Positions 1 through 9,001 of a DNA stretch of 64,000 bases are shown here, one piece after another (the stretch's first letter is position 1; the number at the start of each line of letters is the position of its first letter). The stretch comes from JBNKHG01 sp050290225 (GTDB lineage Bacteria; Pseudomonadota; Gammaproteobacteria; Pseudomonadales; Cellvibrionaceae), in contig JBNKHG010000036.1 of NCBI GenBank assembly GCA_050290225.1, positions 65,130 to 129,129 of the forward strand, read 5' to 3'. A program made the position numbers and the translations under genes. The notes below the pieces were generated by a model. The model was not told the origin of the DNA, did no database searches, and saw only the letters and a program-made list of their open reading frames with translations.

Positions 1-2189
1 TGGTACTGGTTAACGGCAAGCGCCGTCATCGTGGTGCTGTCGTTGGTGAGTTTATCTCCGGGATAAACAAAGGGGCGCAGGGTGTGGACTTGGCGCCAAT
101 CCCGGGTATTGCGGTCAAACAGGTCGAGGTGTTGAGAGACGGCGCGGCGGCCCAGTACGGCTCCGATGCCATAGCGGGGGTGATGAACTTTGTGTTGGCC
201 GATGATCCGACGGCGAGAAAAATCCAGGTCAGTGTCGGTGAATACTCCAAAGGTGATGGCAGTATTGCTCAAATTTCTGGGCTGTTTGGCACACAATTGG
301 GTCAGGATGGTTTTGCCACCGTTGCATTTGAAGCCAAGGAAACCGATCCCACCAGCAGAGGTGTGCAGGATACCGGTGCCCAGGCGTTAATCGACGCGGG
401 TAATACAGCGATCGCCGATCCGGTTGTTGTGTGGGGAACACCTGAAATCACAGACGACTATAAACTGTTTTTCAATGCCGCGGTTGAAGCGAGGAGCGGT
501 GGCGAGGCTTACAGCTTTGGTAGCTATGCCACCCGTGACGTGGATGGCAGCTTTTTCTTCCGTAACCCCACCAATCGCTCAGGTATTTTCTCCAATGATG
601 GCGGTGCTTCTCTACTGGTTGCCGATTTGACAAGTGATAACTCCGGTGCCTGCTCCACAAATCCCGCCGATCTGCAATTGGTAATGGATGATCCGGATTG
701 TTTTGTATTCAATGAAATCTATCCCGGTGGTTTTACCCCGAGATTTGGCGGAAAAGTGATTGACACCAGCTTTACCGCAGGCTTACGAGGTGAGTGGTCA
801 AACGGCGTCACGTACGACTTTAGCGCCTCCATGGGCCAAAATGAGATTCAATACCAGATGCGGAACTCGCTGAACGCTTCCTATGGACCTGATACGCCGA
901 CTGAGTTTAATCTCGGTGCACAGGTTCAATCAGAACGACTGTTCAATGCAGACTTCTCATATCCCATTGATGTGGGTCTCAACTCCGATTTAAACCTGGC
1001 GTTTGGTGCCCAGATCCATAAAGAAGAGTTCGAAATTATAGCGGGTGACACGGCTTCCTGGGCGCCTGGCGGTTTTGAAGAACAAGGTTTTGGTATTGGC
1101 GCCAGTGGCTTTCAGGGTTTTTCATCGGATGTTGCCGGTCGCTTTAACCGTACCAGTAAAGCGTTTTATGTCGACGCGGAAGTGGATGTTGCCGAAAACT
1201 GGTTGATGTCAACAGCTGTTCGTTTCGAGGATTTCGAAGATTTTGGCAACACATCCGACTTTAAAGTAGCAACACGCTATGACATTACCGACAATATTTC
1301 ATTCCGTGCTGCCTACAGTACCGGTTTCAGAGCTCCGACCGTTGGTCAAAGCAATCTGCGCCGTGCTTCCACCAGCTTTGAAAACGGAGAGCTCACCGAG
1401 TCTTTGACAGTATCCCCGACCAGTGAAGTAGCCCTGCTTAATGGTGGTGCTCAGCTGGAGCCCGAGGAGTCAACCAGCCTCAGCTTTGGTGTGGTCATGG
1501 GACTTGGACCGGTCGATCTCACGATTGATTACTTCAAGATTGAAGTGGATGATCGCATTTCACTGAAAGAAGAGACCTTGGATGACGCCGATCGGGCGGC
1601 TCTGGCGGATGCGGGCGTGATTAATGCCGCCACCATCCAGTCTGCCAAGTTCTTTGTCAATGATTTTGACTCCGAAACCGAGGGCGTGGACCTGGTGGCC
1701 ACTCTGCCTATAGACTCTGACTGGGGGAATACCAATATCACCTTGGCATACAACTGGACAGAAACAGAGGTAGTTGCAGGCGGTGAAATCTCGGAGTCGC
1801 GTATACGCGAACTCGAAGAATCCCTGCCCGAAAATCGCGCCACCTTGACAACGCTGCATACGGTTGGTGACTGGAGCTTTATGGTTCGTGGAAACTATTA
1901 CGATGATGCATTCGAGTATGTATTCAACGATACCTCTGTGCCAGTAACGACGCCAAGTATGTTTGTGGTTGACGCGGAAGTCGGCTACCAGATTACAGAG
2001 AGCATAGGCGTTAACCTGGGCGCGAAGAACATCTTTGATGAAACCCCCGATGAATGGTCAGTAGTGCGGGATAACGGCGACGTCTGGACTGGACGCACGC
2101 CCGGGTTCCTGGGTGCGATTTACCCGCTTAATACGCCAGCGGGCTTTAACGGTGCCTATTACTACCTGCGCTTGAATGCTGAGTTCTAA
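1..2189 (+). CDS. TonB-dependent outer-membrane receptor, 5' partial
   Basis: The reading frame is open from base 3 and continues upstream of the window, so the N-terminus, signal peptide and TonB box are missing. The visible start encodes a typical plug domain (VLVNGKRRH, then a DLAPIP segment, then VEVLRDGAAAQYGSDAIAG), followed by a long 22-strand-type barrel with many aromatic and acidic turns. It ends in an aromatic C-terminal residue (LRLNAEF), as outer-membrane proteins do. The family imports large or scarce ligands using TonB energy. The ligand cannot be read from the sequence. The neighbouring amino-acid transporter and proline genes make a peptide or amino-acid link possible, but this is only context. 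Two hairpins with T-runs follow the stop. Confidence 0.93.
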   Translation, partial: VLVNGKRRHRGAVVGEFISGINKGAQGVDLAPIPGIAVKQVEVLRDGAAAQYGSDAIAGVMNFVLADDPTARKIQVSVGEYSKGDGSIAQISGLFGTQLGQDGFATVAFEAKETDPTSRGVQDTGAQALIDAGNTAIADPVVVWGTPEITDDYKLFFNAAVEARSGGEAYSFGSYATRDVDGSFFFRNPTNRSGIFSNDGGASLLVADLTSDNSGACSTNPADLQLVMDDPDCFVFNEIYPGGFTPRFGGKVIDTSFTAGLRGEWSNGVTYDFSASMGQNEIQYQMRNSLNASYGPDTPTEFNLGAQVQSERLFNADFSYPIDVGLNSDLNLAFGAQIHKEEFEIIAGDTASWAPGGFEEQGFGIGASGFQGFSSDVAGRFNRTSKAFYVDAEVDVAENWLMSTAVRFEDFEDFGNTSDFKVATRYDITDNISFRAAYSTGFRAPTVGQSNLRRASTSFENGELTESLTVSPTSEVALLNGGAQLEPEESTSLSFGVVMGLGPVDLTIDYFKIEVDDRISLKEETLDDADRAALADAGVINAATIQSAKFFVNDFDSETEGVDLVATLPIDSDWGNTNITLAYNWTETEVVAGGEISESRIRELEESLPENRATLTTLHTVGDWSFMVRGNYYDDAFEYVFNDTSVPVTTPSMFVVDAEVGYQITESIGVNLGAKNIFDETPDEWSVVRDNGDVWTGRTPGFLGAIYPLNTPAGFNGAYYYLRLNAEF

Positions 2190-2215
2190 GCACTTGTAAT
2201 CGATTAGTCGCATTG

Positions 2216-2246
2216 AAAAAGGGTGGGCAATGCGTTCACCCTTTTT
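2216..2246 (+). terminator. Intrinsic terminator after the first TonB receptor
   Basis: A perfect 10-bp stem (AAAAAGGGTG pairing with CACCCTTTTT) with an 11-base loop lies 27 bases after the stop codon. It ends in five T residues and would work on the + strand. Confidence 0.75.
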
Positions 2247-2278
2247 AATCGGTAAACAATGCATGAAAGCTCAAATCA

Positions 2279-2295
2279 TCACAACAATGTTGTGA
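2279..2295. repeat. Perfect 17-bp palindrome
   Basis: TCACAACAATGTTGTGA is a perfect inverted repeat of 8-bp arms around one central base. It sits between two terminator hairpins and about 150 bases before the NSS transporter. It could be an operator for that gene or only an extra hairpin. Nothing else distinguishes these. Confidence 0.4.
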
Positions 2296-2309
2296 ATTGC
2301 GCACCCATT

Positions 2310-2337
2310 GGGGGGCGTTTAATGCCCCCCTTTTTTT
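2310..2337 (+). terminator. Second intrinsic terminator
   Basis: GGGGGGC and GCCCCCC form a 7-bp GC-only stem with a 7-base loop, followed directly by seven T residues. It is a textbook terminator in tandem with the one at 2216-2246, so read-through from the receptor into the transporter should be low. Confidence 0.85.
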
Positions 2338-2443
2338 CTTCGCATGGTTCGATATGGATGCTGGCTCTTTGCACTAGTCGGTAATCATCTCCGTCAGGAA
2401 AAGTGATCTTATATAAACAGTTAAATAGATTGGAGTGTCTAGT

Positions 2444-3829
2444 ATGCAAGTTTCTTCCAGTGCTGTAGATATTAATAGTGCAGGAGACGGTAGCCAGACA
2501 GGCTGGTCATCGCGTTTTGCCTTTCTAATGGCTTCAATCGGCTTTGCTGTTGGGCTTGGCAATATATGGCGTTTTCCCTATGTTACCGGGGAAAATGGTG
2601 GTGGTGCGTTTGTATTGGTGTATCTGTTGTGTGTCTTTGCCATCGGAGTGCCCATTTTGATGGCGGAGTTGTTGCTGGGGCGACGAGGAAAGATGTCTCC
2701 ACCCAACGCCATGCGCAACATCGTATCTGCACAAGGGCTTAGTCACCGGTGGCAGTTTGTGGGAGTCATGAACCTGCTTGCAGCCTTTATTATCATGGTT
2801 GTTTACTGTGTAATCGCCGGTTGGGTACTGTATTTCTTCTTCAAGGCATTAACGACGGGATTTTCCGGCATTGATGCTTCCATGGCTTCTCAACAGTTTG
2901 AAGGGTTGTTACTTGATCCGGGCGCCATGCTGTTCTGGACAATTCTCGGTTTAACCCTTACCGGCACTATCATATATGCGGGTGTACAGGCAGGCATCGA
3001 GCGAGCGGTGTCAGTGTTAATGCCAGCACTGTTTGCGTTGATGATTGCATTGGTGATCTACAATGTGTTTGTTGGTGGCTTTGATGAAGCGGTGGACTAT
3101 CTATTTACTGTTGAATTCAGCAAAATAAATGGAACTGTTTTGTTGGCGGCAATCGGCCAGGCGTTCTTTTCTATTGGCGTTGCCATGGCTGGCATGATGA
3201 CTTACGGCGCCTACCTGCCAAAAAACGTTTCCATTCCGCAATCCGTACTGATTATTATTCTCGCCGATACATTTGTCGCCTTGATGGCCGGGTTGGTCAT
3301 CTTTCCTGCGGTTTTCAGCAACGGACTTGACCCGGCCAGTGGACCGGGACTGATTTTTCAAACCCTGCCGGTTGCTTTTTCCAAAATGCCCGGTGGACAT
3401 ATCGTGAGCATACTGTTTTTCTTGTTGCTGTCAGTAGCGGCAATAACAACGATGGTTGGATTTATTGAACCGTTAACCTGCTGGCTGGAAGAGTACAAGG
3501 GCTATCCCCGCCATAAAAGTGCCATAGCGATACTGGTCACTATTGCTATTCTCGGCGTGTTCAGCATTTTGGGTTATAACTTGTTGTCTGACTATACCCT
3601 TGGGGGTAGGGATATCAACGAAGTGATGGACTATTTTTCCAATCAGATATTGTTGCCCGTTGGCGGTTTCCTGATTGCCGTTTTTGTCGGTTGGTTTCTC
3701 AGTCCTGATGTATCGCGTCAGGAATTGGGGCTGGGCGCTACACTGGCTTTCAAATTGTGGTATTTTCTGATTCGTTATCTGGTGCCGCTAGCCATTTTCC
3801 TTGTTTTTGTCATGGGCATATCCGAATAA
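2444..3829 (+). CDS. Sodium-dependent transporter, NSS (SNF) family
   Basis: This is an inner-membrane Na+-coupled amino-acid or amine symporter. The N-terminal signature of the family is clear in transmembrane segments 1 and 2 (FAFLMASIGFAVGLGNIWRF, then PY and a GGGAF element). About 11-12 hydrophobic segments follow over 461 residues, which is normal for bacterial members. The ATG at 2444 is preferred over the GTG nine bases upstream because GGAG at 2432-2435 is spaced eight bases from the ATG. Placement before the proline block suggests an amino-acid substrate, possibly proline, but the residues seen do not fix the substrate. Confidence 0.92.
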   Translation: MQVSSSAVDINSAGDGSQTGWSSRFAFLMASIGFAVGLGNIWRFPYVTGENGGGAFVLVYLLCVFAIGVPILMAELLLGRRGKMSPPNAMRNIVSAQGLSHRWQFVGVMNLLAAFIIMVVYCVIAGWVLYFFFKALTTGFSGIDASMASQQFEGLLLDPGAMLFWTILGLTLTGTIIYAGVQAGIERAVSVLMPALFALMIALVIYNVFVGGFDEAVDYLFTVEFSKINGTVLLAAIGQAFFSIGVAMAGMMTYGAYLPKNVSIPQSVLIIILADTFVALMAGLVIFPAVFSNGLDPASGPGLIFQTLPVAFSKMPGGHIVSILFFLLLSVAAITTMVGFIEPLTCWLEEYKGYPRHKSAIAILVTIAILGVFSILGYNLLSDYTLGGRDINEVMDYFSNQILLPVGGFLIAVFVGWFLSPDVSRQELGLGATLAFKLWYFLIRYLVPLAIFLVFVMGISE

Positions 3830-3945
3830 TATTTTGCCAACTGATTGCTCTGTCGAGATGCCCATTCGGTATTTCGACAGGTGCCGGTGAAAGTTTTCTA
3901 TCCCACCTCTAAGCGCAACCACTCGAAAATAGGAGGGGTAGGGCG

Positions 3946-4314
3946 ATGGCTCAAATTACGCTCGTCGGTGCCGGACACATGGGCTTTGCGATGCTGAGTC
4001 GTTGGCTCGTAAACACGGCATACCGTTATGTGGTGGTAGAGCGCTCCGACGCGTTTCGTGCAAGAGCCGAAGAAGCGGGTGCCAGGGCTTATGCGAATCT
4101 TGATGAGCTACCCGCCGGGCATAAGGCAAACGTAGTCGTAATCGCCACTAAACCTGCCGCTGTGGGCGAAGTCGCTAAACAGCGGTCTATCGAATTGGGA
4201 GCAAGGCCGTATGCCCGCATTGATACGAACAGGTTACACGACGGAGAACCGGGCGGTCATGCTTATAGACCGAAATCCTTGACGTTTTCCATAACAACGA
4301 AAGTACTTGTCTGA
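3946..4314 (+). pseudogene. Truncated ProC-like (pyrroline-5-carboxylate reductase) remnant
   Basis: The first 75 or so residues resemble the NAD(P)-binding start of pyrroline-5-carboxylate reductase: a GAGHMG dinucleotide loop at residues 8-13 followed by the expected beta-alpha pattern up to VVVIATKPAAVGEV. After that the similarity stops, and the last part runs antisense into the 3' end of the Lrp-type gene. ProC is normally about 270 residues, while this frame is 122. A good ribosome site (AGGAGG at 3931) is still present. It is probably the 5' end of a lost proline-synthesis gene beside the proline-degradation genes. A small functional Rossmann protein cannot be excluded. Confidence 0.6.
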
Positions 4315-4715
4315 AGCACATAGGGGAGGGCGGAAATTTCCTCGCCCAGTACGGTGCGATAAGACGCCATGTCCTTGGTGCGCACCTTTAGCAAGTAGTC
4401 GAACCCGGCCGCGATCATATGGCATTGCTCGACTTCGGGAATTTTGCTCACAGCTTTATTAAAGGCGGTTAATGCCTTGCTGCTGGTATTGTTCAGCGTC
4501 ACCTGGACAAAGGCAGTATGGGTAAGCCCCAGTTTGCTTTGGTTAACCAAAGCCGTATATCCCTCAATGTAACCCTGTTCCTCCAGGCGGCGCATGCGCA
4601 CTTGGCAGGGCGTCTTCGATAGCCCAACTCGGGTGGCAAGCTCTGTGATTGTAATCCGTGCATTTCGCTGGAGTTCGGCGATTATTTTCAGGTCTGCTCT
4701 ATCCAATTCGCTCAT
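4263..4715 (-). CDS. Lrp/AsnC-family transcriptional regulator, probable PutR
   Basis: The protein has an N-terminal winged-helix domain (ELDRADLKIIAELQRNARIT, then TELATRVGLSKTPCQVRMRRLEEQG) and a C-terminal RAM effector-binding domain with the usual glycine-rich turn (IAAGFDYLLKVRTKD). At about 150 residues it has the standard Lrp length. I chose the internal ATG (MSELDR) because family members start there and the ten upstream residues look non-native. It is divergent from putA, the arrangement of PutR, the proline-responsive activator of type-B putA genes that lack a built-in repressor domain. Role as PutR is inference from context. Confidence 0.9.
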   Translation of the reverse strand: MSELDRADLKIIAELQRNARITITELATRVGLSKTPCQVRMRRLEEQGYIEGYTALVNQSKLGLTHTAFVQVTLNNTSSKALTAFNKAVSKIPEVEQCHMIAAGFDYLLKVRTKDMASYRTVLGEEISALPYVLQTSTFVVMENVKDFGL

Positions 4716-4745
4716 GTTGCCACTCTTCTTCAGATAATTGTGCAC

Positions 4746-5011
4746 TTCGTTGTAATGCTTGGGTTCTAGTTGGCTATTGCCTGTTGTTTAAGAAAAAATG
4801 ACTTTGTGTCTGCTGCCTCGCCGAGTGTCATAGTCGAATAACTGCGCTTAGTAATATTCACTTTAAAAGTCAATATATGTAGACAAATATTAAATATTAT
4901 AGATTATAAAAAGTCTAATTATAAATATATATTTAAATATATAGAGAATAAGACTTTTGGTTACTGGTTAGAATAATCCAGTAGACAATTCAACACAGAG
5001 GAAAACGAGCG
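4746..5011. promoter_or_regulatory. AT-rich divergent control region of the Lrp-type regulator and putA
   Basis: The region between 4840 and 4980 is far richer in A and T than its surroundings. It holds AAAAGTCT at 4909-4916 and its exact reverse complement AGACTTTT at 4951-4958, plus a related AAAAGTCA at 4866-4873. This pattern of a half-site repeated in bent AT-rich DNA fits binding by an Lrp-type protein, which usually contacts several sites. Direct evidence of binding is absent. Confidence 0.5.
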
Positions 5012-8000
5012 ATGGCCAAGAATACACTGTCGATGACCGCATGCCGGGAGAAAATTCGTATTCACTATCTGGCTGACGAGCCAACAGTAGTCAAAGAGCT
5101 GATTGCCCATGCCGATATTTCCTCGGAAGAGCGCATTCGTATTTCCAGACGGGCTGCCGAATTGGTGCGGAATGTACGTGACAACTCCACGCCGACCATT
5201 ATGGAAAAGTTCCTGGCACAGTACGGGTTGACGACCAAGGAAGGCGTGGCACTGATGTGTCTGGCCGAAGCGCTTCTGCGGGTGCCGGACAAGAGTACCA
5301 TTAGTGCCCTGATCGAAGATAAAGTGTCATCCGGCAACTGGAGCGAGCACCGTGGCCAGTCCGCTTCTTCACTCATCAACAGCTCTACCTGGGCATTACT
5401 GATTACCGGTAAGCTTCTCGCGCCGGTGGAAAAGGAAAGACTTTCGGATACCGTGCGTGGAATGGTCAAGCGTTTGGGCGAGCCCGTTGTACGTACCGCC
5501 GTTGCACAGGCCATGAAGGAACTCGGCCGGCAGTTTGTGTTGGGACGCAGCATCCAGGAAGCACTTAAGCGCGCGAACAACTATGTCTCGCGTGGTTATT
5601 CCTACTCTTACGATATGCTGGGCGAGGCCGCGCGTACCGATTCGGATGCGCTGCGTTATCACCGTGCCTACTCAGAGGCGATTGCTGAATTGACGCCATC
5701 GTGTGTACACAGCGACATCCGCAAAAACCCCGGTATTTCGGTCAAGTTGTCCGCACTGCACGCACGCTATGAGTTCGGTCAAAAGGAGCGGGTAATGAAT
5801 GAGCTTGTGCCGCGAGCGCTGGAGCTGGCCAGGCAGGCTAAAGCTGCCAACATGGGCTTCAATATCGACGCGGAGGAGGCCGATCGCCTGGATCTCTCCC
5901 TGGATGTCATCGAGGCGGTATTGTCCGATCCATCGCTGGCCGGCTGGGAAGGTTTCGGCGTAGTAGTGCAGGCTTTTGGAAAGCGCGCCTCTCACGTGCT
6001 CGACTGGCTGTATGCGCTCGCCGAAAAACTGGATCGGCGCATCATGGTACGGTTGGTAAAAGGTGCCTATTGGGATGCGGAAATCAAACGCGCCCAGGTG
6101 CTGGGGTTGGAAAATTTTCCGGTATTTACCCGCAAGGTCAATACGGATGTGTCCTATATCGCTTGCGCCAAGCAATTGCTGGTGATGACCGACCGAATTT
6201 ATCCCCAGTTCGCAACCCATAATGCCCATTCGGTTTCAGCCATACTGGAATTGGCCAATGGCCGTGATTGTTTCGAATTTCAGCGCCTGCATGGAATGGG
6301 AGAGTCCCTGCACGATGCCGTTGTCAGCGAGAAATTGGCACACTGTCGTATCTATGCACCCGTAGGTGCCCATCGGGACCTTCTGGCTTACCTGGTGCGG
6401 CGTCTCCTGGAAAACGGCGCTAACAGTTCCTTCGTCAACCAAATTGTCGACACCCGGATCAAACCTGAAGAGATCGCTCGAGATCCGTTCGATGCGGTAG
6501 CGGCTCTTGGGAATGACCTTGTGAGCATTGCGATCCCGCGTCCGGCCGCCATCTACGGCACGGGGCGTCGCAACGCGAAGGGGTGGGATATTACCGATCC
6601 CGAAGAAGTGGATTTGATTGAAGCGCTTCGGTCACGATTCAAGACCCATCAGTGGAAAGGGGGGCCGGTTCTGGCCTGCGAGGTTCATGGTGGGCCTGTT
6701 GAGGAAGTGCGTAACCCCGCGAATCCGAAAGATGTTGTGGGACAGGTCATCCAGGCTTCCCAGGAGGATATTGAGGGCGCGATTGAGGCCGCCCAGGCGG
6801 GCTTTCAGGCCTGGTCTGCACTGTCGGCCGAGGAGCGTGGTACGCGCATACGCCGCGTGGCCGATCTGTTTGAAACCCATGCGCATGAGTTATTTGCGAT
6901 GGCCACCCGGGAAGCGGGCAAGAGCCTGTTGGATGCGGTCGCGGAGGTTCGCGAAGCTGTTGATTTTGCCAGGTACTATCCGAATGAAGCGGTCCGCAAC
7001 GAGGCGTTTGGCGGCGGCCGCGGTGTGATCGCCTGTATTTCTCCGTGGAACTTCCCCCTGGCCATCTTTGCCGGTCAGGTGTTGGCGGCACTGGCGGCTG
7101 GCAATGCCGTTATCGCCAAACCCGCCGGTCAGACGGCTTTGATCGCTACGCGGGCTGTGGAGTTGATGCATGAAGCGGGTATTCCCAAGGCGGCTATTCA
7201 ACTGCTGCCCGGCGAGGGGGCCACAGTGGGTGTGCCCCTGACCTCGGATGCCCGGATTGCAGGTGTGTGCTTTACCGGGTCGACCGCTACCGCCCAGCGT
7301 ATAAACAAAGTGATGGCCGAGTCCCTGGCTCCCGATGCCCCATTGGTGGCGGAAACCGGTGGCCTGAATGCCATGATCGTGGATTCAACGGCCCTTCCCG
7401 AGCAGGTGGTGCGCGATGTACTGGCTTCCGCTTTCCAGAGCGCGGGGCAGCGCTGTTCCGCCCTTCGTATGCTCTACGTCCAGAGTGACATCGCCGACCA
7501 TTTATTGCAGATGCTGTTCGGTGCCATGGAGGAACTTCGCGTGGCCGACCCCTGGCTGCTGTCCACCGATGTGGGGCCGGTGATTGATCTAAAGGCCAAG
7601 CAAAAGATTGAGGAGCATTGCAAAAAGTTCGAAGCCATGGGGCGCGTACTCAAACGATTACCCGTTCCCGGCGAAGGGCTGTTTGTGCCGCCCACGGTGA
7701 TAGAGCTCGAGGGTATCCACGAGTTGGAAGAGGAGATCTTCGGACCGGTTCTGCACATAGCCCGATTCGAGGTGGATAAGCTTGATGACGTGGTTGATCA
7801 GATCAATGCCAAGGGCTTTGGCCTGACCTTCGGATTACATACCCGCGTCGATACGCGGGTGGAGCGGATCGTCAAACGTATCAGGGTGGGTAATACATAC
7901 GTCAACCGTAATCAGATCGGTGCCATCGTCGGCTCGCAGCCATTCGGTGGAGAAGGGCTCTCGGGTACGGGTCCCAAAGCCGGTGGCCCTCAGTATGCGC

Positions 8001-8629
8001 GCCGCTTTATGAAGTCTGAAGTTGCGCATGAAGTTGATGTTGTCTCTGCGGAAAACGTCACTGCGACACAACTGCAGCAGGCCATTGCGCGCCTGAAGGG
8101 TACCGGGTGGGCAGAGGTTGAGGACCGCTCAGAACGGCTGCAGCCGATTTTCGGTGATGTACCGGCAGCCCTGGACGCTGCCCCCGAAGAGCTACCCGGT
8201 CCCACCGGGGAACTCAATCGCCTCTCCTGCCATCCCCGTGGTGTCGTACTCTGCTTGGGGCCCGATCAGGAATCCGCCTGGAAGCAGGCCGGAATCGCTT
8301 TATCGCAAGGAAACGCTGTGGTGCTCGTAGCACCTGGTGCAGAAGGGGCCCTGGCGGCTGCGGAAACCGCTGGCATTCCCGTTGTGGGGCTTGACGGATT
8401 GTTGCAGCCCGTTGCTTTGGAAACTGTCAATGGATTTGAGGCGGTGGCCAGCGCAGCCCAAGAGGATACGCTACGAGCCTATCGGGTCGCCCTGTCGCGG
8501 CGTGACGGCGCGCTGTTGCCATTGATCACTGAGCAGGATGCCCCCGAACGTTTCGTGATCGAGCGCCACCTCTGTATTGATACGACAGCTGCCGGCGGCA
8601 ATGCGAGTTTGATTGCGGCATCTGAATAG
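5012..8629 (+). CDS. putA: Bifunctional proline dehydrogenase / P5C dehydrogenase (type B PutA)
   Basis: PutA oxidises proline to glutamate in two steps with substrate channelling at the inner membrane. At 1205 residues it begins directly with the alpha-domain and has no ribbon-helix-helix DNA-binding domain, so it is not self-repressing. The FAD-binding proline dehydrogenase barrel follows (VRLVKGAYWDAEIKRAQ; FATHNAHS; YAPVGAHRDLLAYLVRRL). The aldehyde dehydrogenase domain runs from about residue 540 to 1000, with general base Glu781 (AETGG) and nucleophile Cys815 (SAGQRCSALR). The last 200 residues match the extra ALDH-superfamily C-terminal domain of long type-B enzymes. A divergent Lrp-type regulator is the likely activator. 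Confidence 0.97.
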   Translation: MAKNTLSMTACREKIRIHYLADEPTVVKELIAHADISSEERIRISRRAAELVRNVRDNSTPTIMEKFLAQYGLTTKEGVALMCLAEALLRVPDKSTISALIEDKVSSGNWSEHRGQSASSLINSSTWALLITGKLLAPVEKERLSDTVRGMVKRLGEPVVRTAVAQAMKELGRQFVLGRSIQEALKRANNYVSRGYSYSYDMLGEAARTDSDALRYHRAYSEAIAELTPSCVHSDIRKNPGISVKLSALHARYEFGQKERVMNELVPRALELARQAKAANMGFNIDAEEADRLDLSLDVIEAVLSDPSLAGWEGFGVVVQAFGKRASHVLDWLYALAEKLDRRIMVRLVKGAYWDAEIKRAQVLGLENFPVFTRKVNTDVSYIACAKQLLVMTDRIYPQFATHNAHSVSAILELANGRDCFEFQRLHGMGESLHDAVVSEKLAHCRIYAPVGAHRDLLAYLVRRLLENGANSSFVNQIVDTRIKPEEIARDPFDAVAALGNDLVSIAIPRPAAIYGTGRRNAKGWDITDPEEVDLIEALRSRFKTHQWKGGPVLACEVHGGPVEEVRNPANPKDVVGQVIQASQEDIEGAIEAAQAGFQAWSALSAEERGTRIRRVADLFETHAHELFAMATREAGKSLLDAVAEVREAVDFARYYPNEAVRNEAFGGGRGVIACISPWNFPLAIFAGQVLAALAAGNAVIAKPAGQTALIATRAVELMHEAGIPKAAIQLLPGEGATVGVPLTSDARIAGVCFTGSTATAQRINKVMAESLAPDAPLVAETGGLNAMIVDSTALPEQVVRDVLASAFQSAGQRCSALRMLYVQSDIADHLLQMLFGAMEELRVADPWLLSTDVGPVIDLKAKQKIEEHCKKFEAMGRVLKRLPVPGEGLFVPPTVIELEGIHELEEEIFGPVLHIARFEVDKLDDVVDQINAKGFGLTFGLHTRVDTRVERIVKRIRVGNTYVNRNQIGAIVGSQPFGGEGLSGTGPKAGGPQYARRFMKSEVAHEVDVVSAENVTATQLQQAIARLKGTGWAEVEDRSERLQPIFGDVPAALDAAPEELPGPTGELNRLSCHPRGVVLCLGPDQESAWKQAGIALSQGNAVVLVAPGAEGALAAAETAGIPVVGLDGLLQPVALETVNGFEAVASAAQEDTLRAYRVALSRRDGALLPLITEQDAPERFVIERHLCIDTTAAGGNASLIAASE

Positions 8630-8649
8630 CTTGCGACAGTACTCTCCAC

Positions 8650-8692
8650 GGCAGTGACCCGTTGCTGGCAATGGGCCACTGTCGTCGTTTTT
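8650..8692 (+). terminator. Probable putA terminator
   Basis: GGCAGTGACCC and GGGCCACTGTC can pair over 11 positions with one mismatch and one G-U pair. A T5 run follows a few bases later. It lies 20 bases after the putA stop. Confidence 0.55.
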
Positions 8693-8716
8693 AAGTTTAT
8701 TGAACGGGATATAAGT

Positions 8717-8875
8717 ATGGAGAAATCAACTGCACAGCCTGAGGAAATGCAGTCCCCTGGTGTTTGCCGTGATGAATCTGAGCCGGCTATACAGACCGCA
8801 AAAAGCAGTCCTGAGCAATTGGATACCCCGCAGGACTGGGACGATGAGGCCTGTTTTATCCGTTCGTACAACTGA
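8717..8875 (+). CDS. Small hypothetical protein (52 aa)
   Basis: This short acidic ORF starts MEKSTAQPEEMQS and ends DWDDEACFIRSYN. It lies between the putA terminator and the LysR-type gene. It has no transmembrane segment or signal peptide and is rich in Glu, Asp, Ser and Pro, so it is probably disordered. The ribosome site is weak. I do not recognise it. Its support is only the open frame and position, so it may not be translated. Confidence 0.35.
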   Translation: MEKSTAQPEEMQSPGVCRDESEPAIQTAKSSPEQLDTPQDWDDEACFIRSYN

Positions 8876-9001
8876 CCTACAGAAAACCATCATGGCTGCC
8901 AGTCGCAGTCGCGTCGATCAGCCGTAATCGGATATATTCGAATCTGCGCTATAATAAAGCCAAACTAATCCCTGTTATTATATCGGAGTCGGGAACGGGA
9001 T

